A stretch of DNA of 13,063 nucleotides from DASVBE01 sp036375995 (GTDB lineage: Bacteria > Actinomycetota > Actinomycetes > Streptosporangiales > Streptosporangiaceae). The notes beneath the pieces are model-generated. The model was not told the origin of the DNA. It ran no database searches and saw nothing but the letters and a program-made list of their open reading frames with translations. Location of the stretch: assembly GCA_036375995.1 (NCBI GenBank), contig DASVBE010000162.1, positions 1 through 13,063 on the forward strand. Reading direction: 5' to 3'. A program made the position numbers and the translations under genes. Shown piece by piece: positions 12,638-13,063 of the stretch (position 1 is the first letter of the stretch; each line of letters starts with the position of its first letter).

Positions 12638-13063
12638 TCAGGAGGCGCCGGTCCTGGGGGCCCAGCGGGCGCTGACCTCCTCGAAGCGGAGCGGCTGGCC
12701 GGACAGCGGCGCGGGCGGCGGCGCGCCGGGGGCCGGGGCGCGCAGCCCGGCCAGGACAAGGTCGGTGTAGCGCCGCCGCAGTTCCATGGTCCGGTCCCGG
12801 TCCGGCACCTTGATCGACGCGATCATCTCGGTGATCACCGACAGGTCGTGGACGTCCGTGTCGTCCCGCAGCGCGGGGCGCACCCGGTTGAACAGCTCGC
12901 CCAGCAGCTCGTTGCTCCGGGCGGCCAGCTCGAACATGGCCGGGGTCGGGGTGAACCGGCCGGCCAGAGCCAGGGTCATCGAGCTGGTATCCGCCGCGAC
13001 CAGCCGGCGGATGAACCCGGCGAACACCGTCCACGGCTCGCCGGGGTCGGCCAGGGCAGCCTC
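12638..13063 (-). CDS. TetR-family transcriptional regulator, C-terminal part (N-terminus beyond window)
   Basis: The open frame runs off the right edge, so the DNA-binding helix-turn-helix is not visible. The 141 visible residues look like the all-helical ligand-binding/dimerisation domain of actinobacterial TetR proteins (SbtR-like). They have PWTVFAGFIRRLVAADTS near the window edge, a DDTDVHDLSVITEMIASIKV segment, RRRYTDLVLAGLRAP, and an end reading LRFEEVSARWAPR like the common 'EEL..RW' tail. The reading frame continues upstream of the GTG at 13027, so that codon is not the true start. The stop lies two bases from the dinB stop; the genes converge without room for a terminator. Ligand and targets are unknown; dinB is not an obvious target because it is transcribed toward this gene. 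Confidence 0.78.
   Translation of the reverse strand, partial: EAALADPGEPWTVFAGFIRRLVAADTSSMTLALAGRFTPTPAMFELAARSNELLGELFNRVRPALRDDTDVHDLSVITEMIASIKVPDRDRTMELRRRYTDLVLAGLRAPAPGAPPPAPLSGQPLRFEEVSARWAPRTGAS

Noticed and set aside
11574..13034. Minus-strand open frame (486 codons) across dinB and the TetR gene
   Set aside because: It covers two real genes in the wrong frame and shows no recognisable domain.

Overview
The window is about 13 kb of very GC-rich DNA with strong G/C third-position bias, GTG starts and tightly packed genes. This, together with a mycobacterial-type DinB2 polymerase and an actinobacterial-style SoxR, points to a high-GC actinomycete chromosome. I see no tRNA, rRNA, CRISPR array, insertion sequence or phage gene. 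Identifications rest on motifs and remembered family sequences; no database search was run.

Left part (1-3679). On the minus strand lies the wreck of an FtsX/MacB-type ABC permease: an intact N-terminal third is joined out of frame to the last ~30 codons. Its stop overlaps the GTG start of a further minus-strand gene cut by the window edge. Next comes a redox-stress module: soxR (plus strand) diverges from a minus-strand operon of a short-chain dehydrogenase and a divergent QueA-like protein coupled by an ATGA overlap. The shared intergenic region carries a MerR-class promoter (TTGACT, 19-nt spacer, AAGTAT) with a SoxR-box-like core placed as in E. coli soxS, so this operon is a probable SoxR target. 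A small cold-shock protein gene follows soxR.

Middle (3676-6570). A membrane fatty-acid desaturase (minus) converges on the cold-shock gene, and their stop codons interlock in one CTAG. A 337-bp divergent region with inverted and direct repeats separates it from a plus-strand CaiB/BaiF CoA-transferase resembling 2-methylfumaryl-CoA isomerase. A 272-bp non-coding stretch follows, with an AT-rich patch, a 14-bp palindrome and three degenerate 18-bp repeats.

Right part (6571-13063). sbcD and sbcC form a one-nucleotide-overlap operon for the Mre11/Rad50-like nuclease. sbcC converges on a RibD C-terminal-type reductase gene, again through a shared CTAG. The reductase gene diverges from a DinB2-type Y-family polymerase with an aliphatic residue at the steric-gate position and no visible clamp-binding tail. 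dinB converges, two bases apart, on a TetR regulator truncated by the window edge.

Themes are redox sensing, membrane/cold adaptation and DNA repair. The most interesting item is the predicted SoxR-controlled SDR plus QueA-like operon, in which the QueA-like protein has lost signature motifs of the queuosine enzyme.
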